DNA of 64,000 nt from Exiguobacterium sibiricum 7-3 (GTDB lineage: Bacteria > Bacillota > Bacilli > Exiguobacteriales > Exiguobacteriaceae), in the NCBI RefSeq assembly GCF_000620865.1, contig NZ_KK211190.1, forward strand, positions 2,369,971-2,433,970, given 5' to 3'. Each line of letters opens with the position of its first letter. Positions within the stretch are counted from its first letter, which is position 1. Below, piece by piece: positions 18,029 through 27,884 of this stretch. A model generated the notes under the pieces. It searched no databases. It was not told where the DNA came from and saw only the letters and a program-made list of their open reading frames with translations. Both the position numbers and the translations under genes were made by a program.

Positions 18029-18454
18029 TCAATTATCTTTTAGCTCGATATTATAGAAACGTTCCGTCATCTTCGTCAATTCCTGGACAAGCGCTGTCGG
18101 GCGAACCGGTAAATCCATCAATTCTTCGCGTTTGACCCACAACGGTGTATATCCCGATGACTGATCTTCGAACTCTTCTCCGGTTCCTGTTCCAAATATA
18201 CCACCCGTCATTTTTGCCCAGTAATAAGGATTTTCCAATCCGTTAAAGTGAACGTTTGCGGCAACTCCTTCGAGTTCCACATCCACCCCAAGCTCTTCGT
18301 GGGCTTCCCGAATTGCGGTTTCTTCTAATGTCGCCCCGACTTCCCGTCCACCACCAGGAAACACATAATACGTCTCGCCCGGCTTATCCCGACGAATCAA
18401 GGCAACTTCGTCTGATTCATTGATTAAAATAATGGCACTTCTTTGAATCGGCAT
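18029..18454 (-). CDS. NUDIX hydrolase
   Basis: 141 residues with a full Nudix box, GGGREVGATLEETAIREAHEELGV, near residues 34-57. It hydrolyses a nucleoside diphosphate linked to another group; the substrate is not readable. The start follows GAGGAGG. It lies 31 nt downstream of the PfkB-type kinase, so the two are likely cotranscribed. Confidence 0.85.
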   Translation of the reverse strand: MPIQRSAIILINESDEVALIRRDKPGETYYVFPGGGREVGATLEETAIREAHEELGVDVELEGVAANVHFNGLENPYYWAKMTGGIFGTGTGEEFEDQSSGYTPLWVKREELMDLPVRPTALVQELTKMTERFYNIELKDN

Positions 18455-18485
18455 TGATCTTCATTCCTCCTCACAGTCTGAGGAC

Positions 18486-19397
18486 TCAACGAATGGTCTC
18501 AAGCATTTCTGGAATCAGTCCATTTTCCGTGGATGCAATGACTTGTGCGGCAACCTTCATCCCAAGTTGAAGTGCCTCTTCTGCCTGCTTGGATTCCGTC
18601 AGTTCGGAAAGTACAGCAGAAAAGAAGGAATCGCCGGCACCTGTTGAGTCAACTACTTTCACTTTCTTCGTCCCGACGTGACCTGAAGTCGCTGTCCGGC
18701 GGTCCACATAGACAGCACCTAACTCACTCATCGTGACAACCGTAAAGGGTGCTCCTTTTTTCGCCAGTTCGTTGGCGACATGAATGGCGTCTTCTACCGT
18801 CACGATGGACAGGTCCGATAAAATCTCAGCTTCTTCACGGCTACAGATGAATCCAGTAAACCCTTGCAACAAATGGCGATTGCGCTCAATCACACTCAAA
18901 TGTCCACAGACACCGTAAAGCGGCAACTCCATTTTGCGGCAGATATGAATCAACCGTTCGAGGACTGTCACCGACAAATCCAAATCGATTGCGACTGCGT
19001 CCACCCCGTCAAGCGCATAGACGGATTGACGAAGAATCGCTTCTTCGAGGAGTTTAGCATCCGGTTGTTTAGAAATCGACGTCTGTAGATCCCCTTCATT
19101 GTCCATGACTGCAAGCCACATGCCCATTCCATGGTCTTCGAGCATCTCTACATGATCGACGTTGGCTCCGTAGGATTTTAACTCTTCGAGTACCCCGACA
19201 CCAATCTGATCGTTCGTAACCGTCGAGATAAAACGAACATCATTTCCGAGAACAGCGAGATTTTGTGCTACGTTCCGTCCTGTACCACCATTCGAGAAGG
19301 TGATATCCCCGACGTTTTTCGCATCCTTATGCAAGGGCGCAAACGAAGTTCCTTTTATGTCGACGAATACTTTTCCGATTACCGCAATTTTATTCAT
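18486..19397 (-). CDS. PfkB-family carbohydrate/nucleoside kinase
   Basis: 303 residues of the ribokinase fold. The N-terminal motif GGTGRNVAQNLAVLG (near 37) binds substrate. The C-terminal DSTGAGDSFFSAVL (near 246) carries the anion hole and catalytic Asp. Substrate preference is unknown; the pseudouridine kinase and ribokinase subgroups both remain possible. It is cotranscribed with the NUDIX gene, which could suggest nucleotide or nucleoside salvage. Confidence 0.82.
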   Translation of the reverse strand: MNKIAVIGKVFVDIKGTSFAPLHKDAKNVGDITFSNGGTGRNVAQNLAVLGNDVRFISTVTNDQIGVGVLEELKSYGANVDHVEMLEDHGMGMWLAVMDNEGDLQTSISKQPDAKLLEEAILRQSVYALDGVDAVAIDLDLSVTVLERLIHICRKMELPLYGVCGHLSVIERNRHLLQGFTGFICSREEAEILSDLSIVTVEDAIHVANELAKKGAPFTVVTMSELGAVYVDRRTATSGHVGTKKVKVVDSTGAGDSFFSAVLSELTESKQAEEALQLGMKVAAQVIASTENGLIPEMLETIR

Positions 19398-19522
19398 TCC
19401 TGTTCCACCTCTAAAAAAATTTCATGAACCTGAAGGATGTTATACGCGTTCTAGGCACATTGCTTCTATTATAGTAAAATTTCAAAACTGTTACAACCAA
19501 TCAGACCCTTCATTGTTCCAAC

Positions 19523-19570
19523 AAAAAAATCCCGACGAAGACAGTTTTATCTGTCCATCATTCGGGATTC
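19523..19570 (-). terminator. Terminator downstream of menA
   Basis: On the minus strand, AATCCCGA and TCGGGATT enclose a smaller GACAG/CTGTC stem and are followed by TTTTTTT. It ends the menA transcript. Confidence 0.8.
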
Positions 19571-19598
19571 CGTTCAAAAAAATCATTGTCATTTTCCA

Positions 19599-20492
19599 TC
19601 ACAGATTGGCGATTGTCAAACTGATTGCAAGCAATAATCCAAAGATCGTATTGACCTTCCCTGTCTGTGCCATACCCGGCATCAATTCCTGCGGCGGCAA
19701 ATCATGCCAGAACAGTTTCACGGCTTTAATCATCAGTGGAATGCTTAAAAGAGCAAGCAGTGCCCACCATGTGACGTTAAAGGCTAGTACGGCAATCAAC
19801 AGCGAAAGGACGGCAGCAGCAAAAAAGGCAATCAGCACATAGACTGCTTTTTGATGACCGACCAAACAGGCGATTGTCTTTCGTCCATTGACTTTGTCAT
19901 TGTCGAGATCACGAATATTATTTGCGAGTAGAATCGATCCAATTAAAATCGCCACCGGAATCGAAATCGCGACCGCTTCTGTCGGCACATAACCGATCTG
20001 CAGATACGCGGAAATCGCAATGATGACATAGCCCATGAAAAAGCCGGCCACCACTTCACCGAACGGTGTGTACGCAATCGGCAACGGTCCACCTGTATAG
20101 ATATAACCGACAAACATCGAAATGATTCCAATCAACAGCAACCACCAGGTTGTCTCTAGGCATAAATAAATACCGAGTAAAGCCGAAATTCCATACAGCG
20201 TCAAGGCAAATGCCAAAATCGTACCCGGCTTAAAACCGTCGCGGACAATCGATCCTCCGATGCCCACCGATTCTTCCGTATCGAGCCCCCGCTTGTAATC
20301 ATAATATTCATTAAATAAGTTCGTCGCAATCTGAATCAGCATCGATGCGATCAACATGGCAAAAAACAGATCCATCCGTAACGATTCGATCCGTGGTGCC
20401 ACGATAGCCGTTCCTACGACGACCGGCACAAAACTTGCCGTCAACGTATGCGGTCGTGTCATTCGCCAATATACAGCGATTGATTTATTCAT
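19599..20492 (-). CDS. menA: 1,4-dihydroxy-2-naphthoate polyprenyltransferase MenA
   Basis: 297 residues from the ATG at 20490-20492 (MNKSIAVYW), with AAAGGGG 8 nt upstream. This UbiA-fold enzyme has eight to nine membrane helices and two aspartate-rich motifs: NEYYDYKRGLDTEES (near 68) and NNIRDLDNDKVNGRKT (near 190). It attaches the isoprenoid chain to DHNA, giving demethylmenaquinone. It is divergent from menFDHBEC, an arrangement common in Bacillales. Confidence 0.92.
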   Translation of the reverse strand: MNKSIAVYWRMTRPHTLTASFVPVVVGTAIVAPRIESLRMDLFFAMLIASMLIQIATNLFNEYYDYKRGLDTEESVGIGGSIVRDGFKPGTILAFALTLYGISALLGIYLCLETTWWLLLIGIISMFVGYIYTGGPLPIAYTPFGEVVAGFFMGYVIIAISAYLQIGYVPTEAVAISIPVAILIGSILLANNIRDLDNDKVNGRKTIACLVGHQKAVYVLIAFFAAAVLSLLIAVLAFNVTWWALLALLSIPLMIKAVKLFWHDLPPQELMPGMAQTGKVNTIFGLLLAISLTIANL

Positions 20493-20643
20493 ATAATAAA
20501 CCCCTTTCCTGTCTAAGTGTATCGGGTTTCGTTTTTTACTGTCAATGCTCAATCCAAGATAGCTTATTCCTTCTTTTTTTCAGATAAAAAGTTTACACTG
20601 AGAATAAGTGAAACGTATCACAGTATCTATAGACTAGGGGGCA

Positions 20644-22032
20644 ATGAGCGGTATGGCTTACGCTCAACATGAGCTTAAACAATGTATTGAACGTGCTGTT
20701 GGTCATGCAAATGCATATCAACGGTCTATCATCGCCGCGTACTCGTGGAATGTCGAGACGCAAGACGTTAGCGCACTGTCATTCGGAACAGAAGAACGCT
20801 TTTATTTTACGACACCTGATCGATCCATGCGTGCCATCGGTTTTGGCATTACGCAACAACTAAAGACGGCAGGACACGATCGTTTCTTACGGATGCAGTC
20901 CATGTGGTCAAATTTGAATCGGGATCATGTCGGCACCGATTTATTTGCCTTTTGCGGCTTTTCTTTTTCTGAACTGAAACATACTGAATATCGTTGGTCT
21001 TCTTTTGGAGAAGCATCGATGACCATTCCCAAGTATCTTTACTTGGAACAAGATGGACGAATGACGGTAACGGTTTTTGCGTTCGTTGAACCGCAATCTA
21101 ACGCAGAAAAGATTCTCAACCAGTTGGCTGTTGAATATGCAGAATTGCATACACCGAAGTCCACTCAATTCGTGACACGGATTCGTCTGACGCGTGACGG
21201 AAATGATGCGTTTGAAGCATCGTTTCATCAAGCGACACAACTCTTAAAAACGTCACTCAAAAAAATCGTCTTAGCCCGTGAGGTCGTCTATGAGCTGGAT
21301 CAGCCAATTGACTTGGCCGGACTTGTCCAGGAACTCGAGTCTTCGCAGTCGGGCAGTTATATCTTCTTCTTTCAACCGACAACCGATGAAGCTTTCCTTG
21401 GTGCGACGCCGGAACGGTTGATTTTAAAATCCGGTCTTGAGCTCAAGACAGCCGCCGTTGCCGGATCTGCTCCTCGACACGCGATCGAGACGACAGATGC
21501 TGCACTGGGACAGTCGTTGTTACAAGATGACAAGAACCGTGTCGAACATGCGATTGTCGTCGATTCGATTGAAAATACACTTCAAGGACTCTCGACAGCG
21601 ATTCACAAACCGGACGAACCGATGTTGCTGAAGAATCGCCATATCCAACATCTCTATACGCCGATCAACGCTACACTTTCACCTGAAGTCAGTCTTTTTC
21701 AGCTGATCGAGAAGCTTCACCCTACACCTGCTCTAGGGGGAGAACCCAAGGAGGCGGCCGTCGCTGCCATCCGCGAAATTGAAACGTTCGAACGTGGATG
21801 GTACGGTTCTCCCGTTGGTTGGATGGACGGACAGGAAAACGGTGAGTTCATCGTCGCCATCCGATCCGGTTTGTTTACCGACCGCTCGGCTGTTCTTTAT
21901 GCGGGATGCGGAATCGTTGAGGGATCTGTTCTCCAAAGTGAACTGGAAGAAACCGACACGAAACTATCACCGATGTTACAGGCCTTGTCGCATCTTTGTA
22001 CGATAGAAAAGGATGATATTTATGTTGACTAA
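20644..22032 (+). CDS. menF: Isochorismate synthase MenF
   Basis: 462 residues. The C-terminal chorismate-binding domain carries LGATPERLI, VAGSAPR, HLYTPINATL, HPTPALGGEPKEAA and GWYGSPVGW, the usual catalytic and Mg-binding segments. It makes isochorismate from chorismate, the first step to menaquinone. The start is not certain: the ATG at 20644 is only 2 nt from its AGGGGG, and an in-frame ATG at 20653 is spaced 11 nt. It overlaps menD. Confidence 0.92.
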   Translation: MSGMAYAQHELKQCIERAVGHANAYQRSIIAAYSWNVETQDVSALSFGTEERFYFTTPDRSMRAIGFGITQQLKTAGHDRFLRMQSMWSNLNRDHVGTDLFAFCGFSFSELKHTEYRWSSFGEASMTIPKYLYLEQDGRMTVTVFAFVEPQSNAEKILNQLAVEYAELHTPKSTQFVTRIRLTRDGNDAFEASFHQATQLLKTSLKKIVLAREVVYELDQPIDLAGLVQELESSQSGSYIFFFQPTTDEAFLGATPERLILKSGLELKTAAVAGSAPRHAIETTDAALGQSLLQDDKNRVEHAIVVDSIENTLQGLSTAIHKPDEPMLLKNRHIQHLYTPINATLSPEVSLFQLIEKLHPTPALGGEPKEAAVAAIREIETFERGWYGSPVGWMDGQENGEFIVAIRSGLFTDRSAVLYAGCGIVEGSVLQSELEETDTKLSPMLQALSHLCTIEKDDIYVD

Positions 22033-23668
22033 ATGGATGCATGCATTAATCGATAATTTAGTGAAAGGTGGAGTCCGGGATTTCGTCATCAGTCCCGGAT
22101 CTCGTTCGACACCGCTTGCCATCGCTGCCTTCCTTCACCCGTTTAGCCGTACCCACGTCCTCGTCGACGAACGGTCGGCTAGTTTTTTTGCGCTGGGTTT
22201 AACACGGGCGGAAGACACCTTGCGTCCGGTTGCCTTGATTTGTACAAGCGGAACGGCAGCGACGAATTATTATTCTGCCGTTACGGAAGCAAATATCTTC
22301 GAACTGCCCTTAATCGTATTGACGGCGGATCGCCCCCATGAATTACGTGGTGTCGGTGCACCCCAAGCGATTGATCAGGTCGGTCTATACGGGAAGCAGG
22401 TACGGCATGCCTTTGACCTGCCACTACCGGAAGAGACTGCCCTACCCTATGTACAACACGTAGCAGAACGTGCTGTCCTTCTTGCGCTCGTGGAACCTGC
22501 TGGTCCGGTCCATATCAATATTCCACTTCGGGAACCATTGATTCCGGAACTGGATTTATTGCAAACGGGTCAGCCGGTCGGACAACCGCATCAACCGGAA
22601 ATAGAAAAACATACACAAAAATTCATTGAAATTTTATCAATTCCGCGTCTTTTGATTGTCATCGGACCTCAACTTTCTCTTGCAGATACACAAATCATCC
22701 TTGACTATGCAGACCGCGCGCGGATTCCGGTTTTAGCTGATCCATTGAGTCAAGGCCGCCGTTCTTCCAACGATACGGTTTTCGGCTATTATGATACCTG
22801 GTTAAAAGAAACGGCAATTCACGATGACATTCGACCGGATCATATTTTACGTTTCGGTGCGATGCCGACCTCAAAACCGTATCTTCTTTGGTCAAAAGGC
22901 ATTCCGACGACAGTTGTTGGACATCCTGGAAATTGGCGTGATCCTCAGTTGCAGGCCCACTTTTTAAGTGGTCATCCGAGCCAACTGAAGACCGTTCCCG
23001 TCATCACGCATGACATATCTTATCTCGAGACCCTTCAACGGGCAGAGCAAACCGTCCAGACCGTCTTTTCTTCTTTGGATGCAGACCAGCTGACGGAATA
23101 CAACGTCGTCCGGGCATTAAATGATTTAACAGAAGGCAGTCTGTTTGTTTCGAACAGTATGCCGATTCGCGACCTCGATACTTTTTTACCGACGCGTACA
23201 CCGCTACGTATCCTTGCCAATCGGGGTGCCAATGGCATCGACGGGATTCTTTCAAGTGCCCTCGGCGCGACTTATGAAGCAGACAATCGTTACCTGCTCG
23301 TCGGCGATCTTGCGTTCTTACATGACATCAACGGGTTGATGATGGGGCGAACCGTCCCGATCACGATTCTTTTAGTAAATAACACGGGCGGCGGTATCTT
23401 CAGTTTTCTACCGCAACAAAATCTTGATCCCGCTTTGTTTGAACCCTTGTTCGGAACGGCGCAAGACGTTGATTTCAGCCACTTGGCTGCCGGCTACGGG
23501 GTAGAATATGAGCGGATTTCATCGATTACGCAACTCAAGTCGACGCTGCAACAACAAGCGACTACGACACGGGTCTTGGAAATCGTCACCAATCGTCCGG
23601 AAAATGTTCGTCTCCACCGCTTGATCTGGGAACAGACGAATCAAGCATTGCAGGACGCGTTCCGATGA
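22022..23668 (+). CDS. menD: SEPHCHC synthase MenD
   Basis: 548 residues from the ATG at 22022 (MLTKWMHAL); AAAGG lies 9 nt upstream, whereas the ATG at 22013 directly abuts it. This ThDP enzyme has ISPGSRSTPLA near 25, the family glutamate region LICTSGTAATNYYSAVTEA, and a C-terminal ThDP/Mg site (LLVGDLAFLHDINGL then VNNTGGGIFSF). It condenses isochorismate with 2-oxoglutarate. It overlaps menF by 11 nt and menH by 4 nt, implying coupled translation. Confidence 0.93.
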   Translation: MLTKWMHALIDNLVKGGVRDFVISPGSRSTPLAIAAFLHPFSRTHVLVDERSASFFALGLTRAEDTLRPVALICTSGTAATNYYSAVTEANIFELPLIVLTADRPHELRGVGAPQAIDQVGLYGKQVRHAFDLPLPEETALPYVQHVAERAVLLALVEPAGPVHINIPLREPLIPELDLLQTGQPVGQPHQPEIEKHTQKFIEILSIPRLLIVIGPQLSLADTQIILDYADRARIPVLADPLSQGRRSSNDTVFGYYDTWLKETAIHDDIRPDHILRFGAMPTSKPYLLWSKGIPTTVVGHPGNWRDPQLQAHFLSGHPSQLKTVPVITHDISYLETLQRAEQTVQTVFSSLDADQLTEYNVVRALNDLTEGSLFVSNSMPIRDLDTFLPTRTPLRILANRGANGIDGILSSALGATYEADNRYLLVGDLAFLHDINGLMMGRTVPITILLVNNTGGGIFSFLPQQNLDPALFEPLFGTAQDVDFSHLAAGYGVEYERISSITQLKSTLQQQATTTRVLEIVTNRPENVRLHRLIWEQTNQALQDAFR

Positions 23669-24444
23669 AACTACGGTATCAGGAATACCATGTCGAAATT
23701 ACAGGAAGCGGTCCACCGCTGTTGCTGTTGCACGGTTTTACAGGCAGCAGCGCCACATGGGATCTGCTCGAAAGCCGGTTGCAATCAGACTATACCGTCT
23801 ATCGGATTGATTTGCTCGGACATGGTCGGACAGCTGCTGCTCCTTACCAACGGATGCGCCTGACGGAACAAGTAAAGGATTTGCGGACCTTACTTGCGAC
23901 ACGCGATGAAGACTGGTCGGTTTTAGGCTATTCCATGGGCGGTCGGATTGCCCTTCTGCTCGCTGCGACATCGAAACAGGTGAAACAGACGATTGCCGTC
24001 AGTACGACACCGGGTATCCGATCGGCACATGAACGACGATTACGTCGTCAGGCCGATCGCCGCCTCGCCAATCGTTTATTAACGGATGGTCTAACAGATT
24101 TCATCGATTATTGGGAATCGCTCCCGCTTTTTGCAAGTCAACGTCATCTGCCTGTTGAAGTAAAGGAGTCGATCCGCCGTGGACGACTGGCACAATCACC
24201 GGAAGGACTGGCCGCTTCTTTGATCGCTCAAGGAACAGGCAATATGGCTCCGGTCTGGCACTTACTCGACTGGTCTTCGATTGACTGGATTGTCGGTACC
24301 GAGGACAGTAAATTTAAAAAAATCGCTGTCGAAGCGGCTCTACCAGAAAAAATTCATTTAATTGAGGGTGCATCACACGCCCCGCATATCGACCAACCGG
24401 AAAAGTTTGTTACAATAGTAGAGAAACTACTCTTAATTAATTAA
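23665..24444 (+). CDS. menH: SHCHC synthase MenH (alpha/beta hydrolase)
   Basis: 259 residues of the alpha/beta hydrolase fold: oxyanion segment [15 protein letters not shown] (near 19), nucleophile Ser in [11 protein letters not shown] (near 88) and His in ASHAPHID near the C-terminus. Position between menD and menB fixes the role as pyruvate elimination giving SHCHC. It overlaps menD by ATGA. Confidence 0.9.
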   Translation: MKLRYQEYHVEITGSGPPLLLLHGFTGSSATWDLLESRLQSDYTVYRIDLLGHGRTAAAPYQRMRLTEQVKDLRTLLATRDEDWSVLGYSMGGRIALLLAATSKQVKQTIAVSTTPGIRSAHERRLRRQADRRLANRLLTDGLTDFIDYWESLPLFASQRHLPVEVKESIRRGRLAQSPEGLAASLIAQGTGNMAPVWHLLDWSSIDWIVGTEDSKFKKIAVEAALPEKIHLIEGASHAPHIDQPEKFVTIVEKLLLIN

Positions 24445-24458
24445 ATGGGGGAATTGAA

Positions 24459-25283
24459 ATGAGATACGTTCCAGAATGGGCATCTGCCCGTAGCTACGAA
24501 GACATCAAGTATGAAAAATGGAATGGGATCGCTAAAATCACGATTAACCGTCCCGAAGTCCGCAACGCTTTTCGTCCGAAGACCGTCCACGAACTGATTG
24601 ACGCTTTTTCACGTGCACGTGACGATCAAAATGTCGGTGTCATCGTCTTGACTGGTGAAGGCGATCTTGCTTTCTGCTCAGGCGGCGACCAAAAAGTTCG
24701 CGGACACGGTGGATATGTCGGTGAGGATGAAATTCCACGCCTGAACGTTCTTGATTTACAACGCCTAATCCGTGTTATTCCAAAACCGGTCATCGCAATG
24801 GTTGCAGGATATGCAATTGGTGGCGGACATGTTCTTCACCTAGTCTGTGATTTAACGATTGCAGCGGACAATGCGAAATTCGGGCAAACAGGTCCTAAAG
24901 TCGGATCATTCGATGCTGGATACGGTTCTGGTTACCTCGCCCGCGTCGTCGGTCATAAAAAAGCACGCGAAATTTGGTACTTGTGCCGTCAATACGATGC
25001 CCAACAAGCGCTTGACATGGGTCTCGTCAATACGGTCGTGCCACTGGCTGACCTGGAGCAAGAAACCATCCAATGGTGTTCTGAAATCCTTCAGCATTCA
25101 CCAACAGCACTTCGTTTCTTAAAAGCTGCATTTAATGCCGATTCAGATGGTCTTGCAGGTATCCAGCAACTTGCTGGTGATGCAACATTACTCTATTACA
25201 CGACAGACGAAGCAAAAGAAGGACGCGACGCGTTTAAAGAAAAACGTGATCCTGACTTCGGACAGTTTCCACGTTTCCCATAA
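24459..25283 (+). CDS. menB: 1,4-dihydroxy-2-naphthoyl-CoA synthase MenB
   Basis: 274 residues of the crotonase fold: [13 protein letters not shown] (near 30), oxyanion hole [15 protein letters not shown] (near 69), and [20 protein letters not shown]. The active-site segment [21 protein letters not shown] is the MenB-specific one. The C-terminus ends in FGQFPRFP, typical for MenB. RBS GGGG with good spacing. An intrinsic-terminator-like hairpin follows before menE. Confidence 0.95.
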   Translation: MRYVPEWASARSYEDIKYEKWNGIAKITINRPEVRNAFRPKTVHELIDAFSRARDDQNVGVIVLTGEGDLAFCSGGDQKVRGHGGYVGEDEIPRLNVLDLQRLIRVIPKPVIAMVAGYAIGGGHVLHLVCDLTIAADNAKFGQTGPKVGSFDAGYGSGYLARVVGHKKAREIWYLCRQYDAQQALDMGLVNTVVPLADLEQETIQWCSEILQHSPTALRFLKAAFNADSDGLAGIQQLAGDATLLYYTTDEAKEGRDAFKEKRDPDFGQFPRFP

Positions 25284-25288
25284 TACAA

Positions 25289-25326
25289 AAAAGGTTCAAT
25301 GTCGAAAGACGTTTGAACCTTTTTCT
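25289..25326 (+). terminator. Hairpin terminator between menB and menE
   Basis: AAAAAAGGTTCAA and TTGAACCTTTTT enclose TGTCGAAAGACG, with a T-run. It lies within the men gene series and would let menFDHB be expressed above menEC. Confidence 0.75.
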
Positions 25327-25356
25327 TATCATCATCCCGAAAGGAAGTGGTAATCC

Positions 25357-26730
25357 GTGTATCCTTGGATTTACACGCGTGCTAAAGAACAACCGGATGA
25401 TCTTGCTCTCATCACGGACAGCGAACGTTTGACATGGTCCGCGCTCTACACAAAAGCACATGAACTGGCAAGTTCGTGGGCTCCGCTGTTTTCCCGTGGT
25501 GACCGCGTCGCTTTGTATGGTCCTTCCAGCAGCAGTTATATCATCGCTGTTCACGCAGCTCAGTTGCTTGAACTGACAATCGTTCCGATCAATATCCGTT
25601 TGAGTCAAACGGAAGTGGAGATGCAACTCAAACAAGCAGATGTCCGGTTCGTCATCTCGGATCGTCCGATCGATGCACCGGTCAAACGGCTTCCGTTTCA
25701 AGTGGTCAATCCGGCGCCCGATGTTCTCGTTCGGCATATGCCGAAACATTATATTCAGTCGATGTTATTTACGAGCGGAACGACCGGACGACCAAAAGCG
25801 GTGGAACAGACGATGCTCAATCACTTTTCGAGTGCCATGAATGCGGCCCGTCATACCGGTTCCTATCCGGATGACCGATTCCTTGTCGTAACACCGTTGT
25901 TTCATATGAGCGGTTTAGCTGTCGTCTACCGTTCCGTCATCTATGGTGTTCCACTCATCCTCGAACCTCATTTTTCACCGAATAAGACCATTACATGGAT
26001 CAAGACAGAACATATCACACACATCTCTCTCGTCTCAGTCATGTTGGATCGCTTGCTTGAAGCCGGACTGCGCCGGTTTGATTTGCGTGTCGTCTTGACC
26101 GGCGGCGGCCCTGTCCCTTTACCGATTCTGACCCGTGCGTTAGACCGCGACATCCCCGTCATGCAAACGTATGGAATGACCGAGACCGCTTCCCAAGTCG
26201 CGACACTCCTGCCGGCAGAAGCGATTCGAAAAATCGGTTCTGCCGGTAAAGCCATTGCTCCGACGGAAATCCGCATCAACCGGTATCAGGAAATCGAAGT
26301 CAAAGGTCCGACTGTGATGAACGGTTATTTTGCCAATCCGGAGGCGACTGCAGCTGCCTTTACAGCGGACGGCTATTTGAAGACCGGGGATCTTGGACGA
26401 ATCGATGCCGATGGTTATTTGTATGTGTTGGATCGAAGAAGCGATTTGATCATTTCCGGTGGTGAAAATATTTATCCAGCCGAAGTCGAAGCTGCCTTAT
26501 TATCAATTTCAGGTATCACGGAAGCCGGTGTCGTCGGACGATTCGACCCGATTTGGGGGCAAGTACCGGTCGCTTTCATCGTCAGTACGCTGGCAGAGAC
26601 CGTTGTCCGGGAAGAAATGGGACGTTTACTGGCCAAGTACAAATGTCCCGTCACCTATTTTTACCGCGATACGTTACCGCGTAACGCCAACGGCAAACTG
26701 ATTCGGCGTCAACTGAAGGAGTCACTATGA
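25357..26730 (+). CDS. menE: o-Succinylbenzoate-CoA ligase MenE
   Basis: 457 residues from a GTG at 25357, with AAAGGAAG upstream. ANL adenylating enzyme: P-loop MLFTSGTTGRPKAVEQT (near 133), GMTETAS (near 273), hinge TGDLGRIDADGYLYVLDRRSDLIISGGENIYP (near 347) and catalytic Lys in NANGKLIRRQL at the C-terminus. It activates OSB to OSB-CoA for MenB. It overlaps menC by ATGA. Confidence 0.93.
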   Translation: MYPWIYTRAKEQPDDLALITDSERLTWSALYTKAHELASSWAPLFSRGDRVALYGPSSSSYIIAVHAAQLLELTIVPINIRLSQTEVEMQLKQADVRFVISDRPIDAPVKRLPFQVVNPAPDVLVRHMPKHYIQSMLFTSGTTGRPKAVEQTMLNHFSSAMNAARHTGSYPDDRFLVVTPLFHMSGLAVVYRSVIYGVPLILEPHFSPNKTITWIKTEHITHISLVSVMLDRLLEAGLRRFDLRVVLTGGGPVPLPILTRALDRDIPVMQTYGMTETASQVATLLPAEAIRKIGSAGKAIAPTEIRINRYQEIEVKGPTVMNGYFANPEATAAAFTADGYLKTGDLGRIDADGYLYVLDRRSDLIISGGENIYPAEVEAALLSISGITEAGVVGRFDPIWGQVPVAFIVSTLAETVVREEMGRLLAKYKCPVTYFYRDTLPRNANGKLIRRQLKESL

Positions 26731-27806
26731 CGGCAATCACCCTTCGCAGCGCGGAACTGTTTGATGTATATCTGACGTTTCGTCAGCCGATGCAGACCGC
26801 CATCTCCACGTTGTCGAAACGCCGGACAACGATCCTTCGACTGACCGATCAAGAAGGTCGAATCGGCTATGGGGAAGGCGTCGCTTTTGAGACACCTTGG
26901 TACACGGCAGAAACACAAGACTCACTTCGTGCCCTGTCCCCGCTCCTGTACCGTTTGCTTGCCGCACAACCTTTATCGTCACCGGCTGACGTCAACACAC
27001 GCTTTCAGCCGATCAAAGGCAATCAGATGGCAAAAGCGATGTTCGACGGAGCTGTTCATGAATTATTTGCGCAAGCCGAGCATAAATCCCTCGCAGCCTA
27101 TTTGGGTGGTGATGAGACTCAGGCAATTCCATGCGGAAAAGCACTCGGACGCTCTTCGGCCGACCAAACGGTTGAAGCTGTAGGTCAGGCGTTGACTGAT
27201 GGATTCGAGCGGATTAAACTAAAGCTCGCCCCAATGGATACAGCCATTCTCCAACAGGTTCGAAAGACTTTTCCGGACGCTCCTTTGATGTTTGATGCCA
27301 ACGGAAGTTTTGATTTGTCTGATTTACCAATCCTTCAAGAGTGGGATACTTTTTCCCTGCTGATGATGGAACAACTATTTTCTGCTGACGATTGGTTAAG
27401 CCACCAGCATGCTGCCTCATTACTCAAGACACCGCTTTGTCTCGATGAATCCATCCAGACGACGCAGGATGCCTTACTGATGCGAACACTGCAGGCTGGT
27501 CAAATCATCAACATCAAGCCAGCGCGTCTCGGCGGTTTGACAGCAGCGCTCGATGTGCGAAGCATGACACCATCGTACTGGTTGGGCGGAATGTTCGAGA
27601 GCGGAATTGGACGGCGCCAAACGTTGGCATTCGCCACTTTACCGGATCTCGCTTATCCGATTGATATGTCTGGAACCGATCAGTATTTCATTGAAGATCT
27701 ACTCGAACAGGACTACATCGTCGAAAACGGATCCATCCGGTATGCGGAACATCCGGTTTCCCGGGAACGCCTCGAAAGGCTGACCGTCTCAACAAAAATT
27801 CTCTAA
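26727..27806 (+). CDS. menC: o-Succinylbenzoate synthase MenC
   Basis: 359 residues of the enolase superfamily: KxK base (RIKLKLAP near 170), metal ligands in MFDANGSFD, MMEQLF and LCLDESI, and Lys in INIKPARLGG (near 271). It dehydrates SHCHC to OSB. As last gene of the men series it is closed by a strong terminator. Confidence 0.92.
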   Translation: MTAITLRSAELFDVYLTFRQPMQTAISTLSKRRTTILRLTDQEGRIGYGEGVAFETPWYTAETQDSLRALSPLLYRLLAAQPLSSPADVNTRFQPIKGNQMAKAMFDGAVHELFAQAEHKSLAAYLGGDETQAIPCGKALGRSSADQTVEAVGQALTDGFERIKLKLAPMDTAILQQVRKTFPDAPLMFDANGSFDLSDLPILQEWDTFSLLMMEQLFSADDWLSHQHAASLLKTPLCLDESIQTTQDALLMRTLQAGQIINIKPARLGGLTAALDVRSMTPSYWLGGMFESGIGRRQTLAFATLPDLAYPIDMSGTDQYFIEDLLEQDYIVENGSIRYAEHPVSRERLERLTVSTKIL

Positions 27807-27807
27807 G

Positions 27808-27864
27808 AAAACAGGAGTATCAAATCCCGCTAGAATCAGGGACTTGATACTCCTGTTTGTTTTA
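27808..27864. terminator. Terminator after menC
   Basis: AAACAGGAGTATCAA pairs with TTGATACTCCTGTTT, extended by TCCC/GGGA, then GTTTT. It lies between convergent menC and map. Confidence 0.88.
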
Positions 27865-27884
27865 ATCGATTTACGAAGCCTGAA

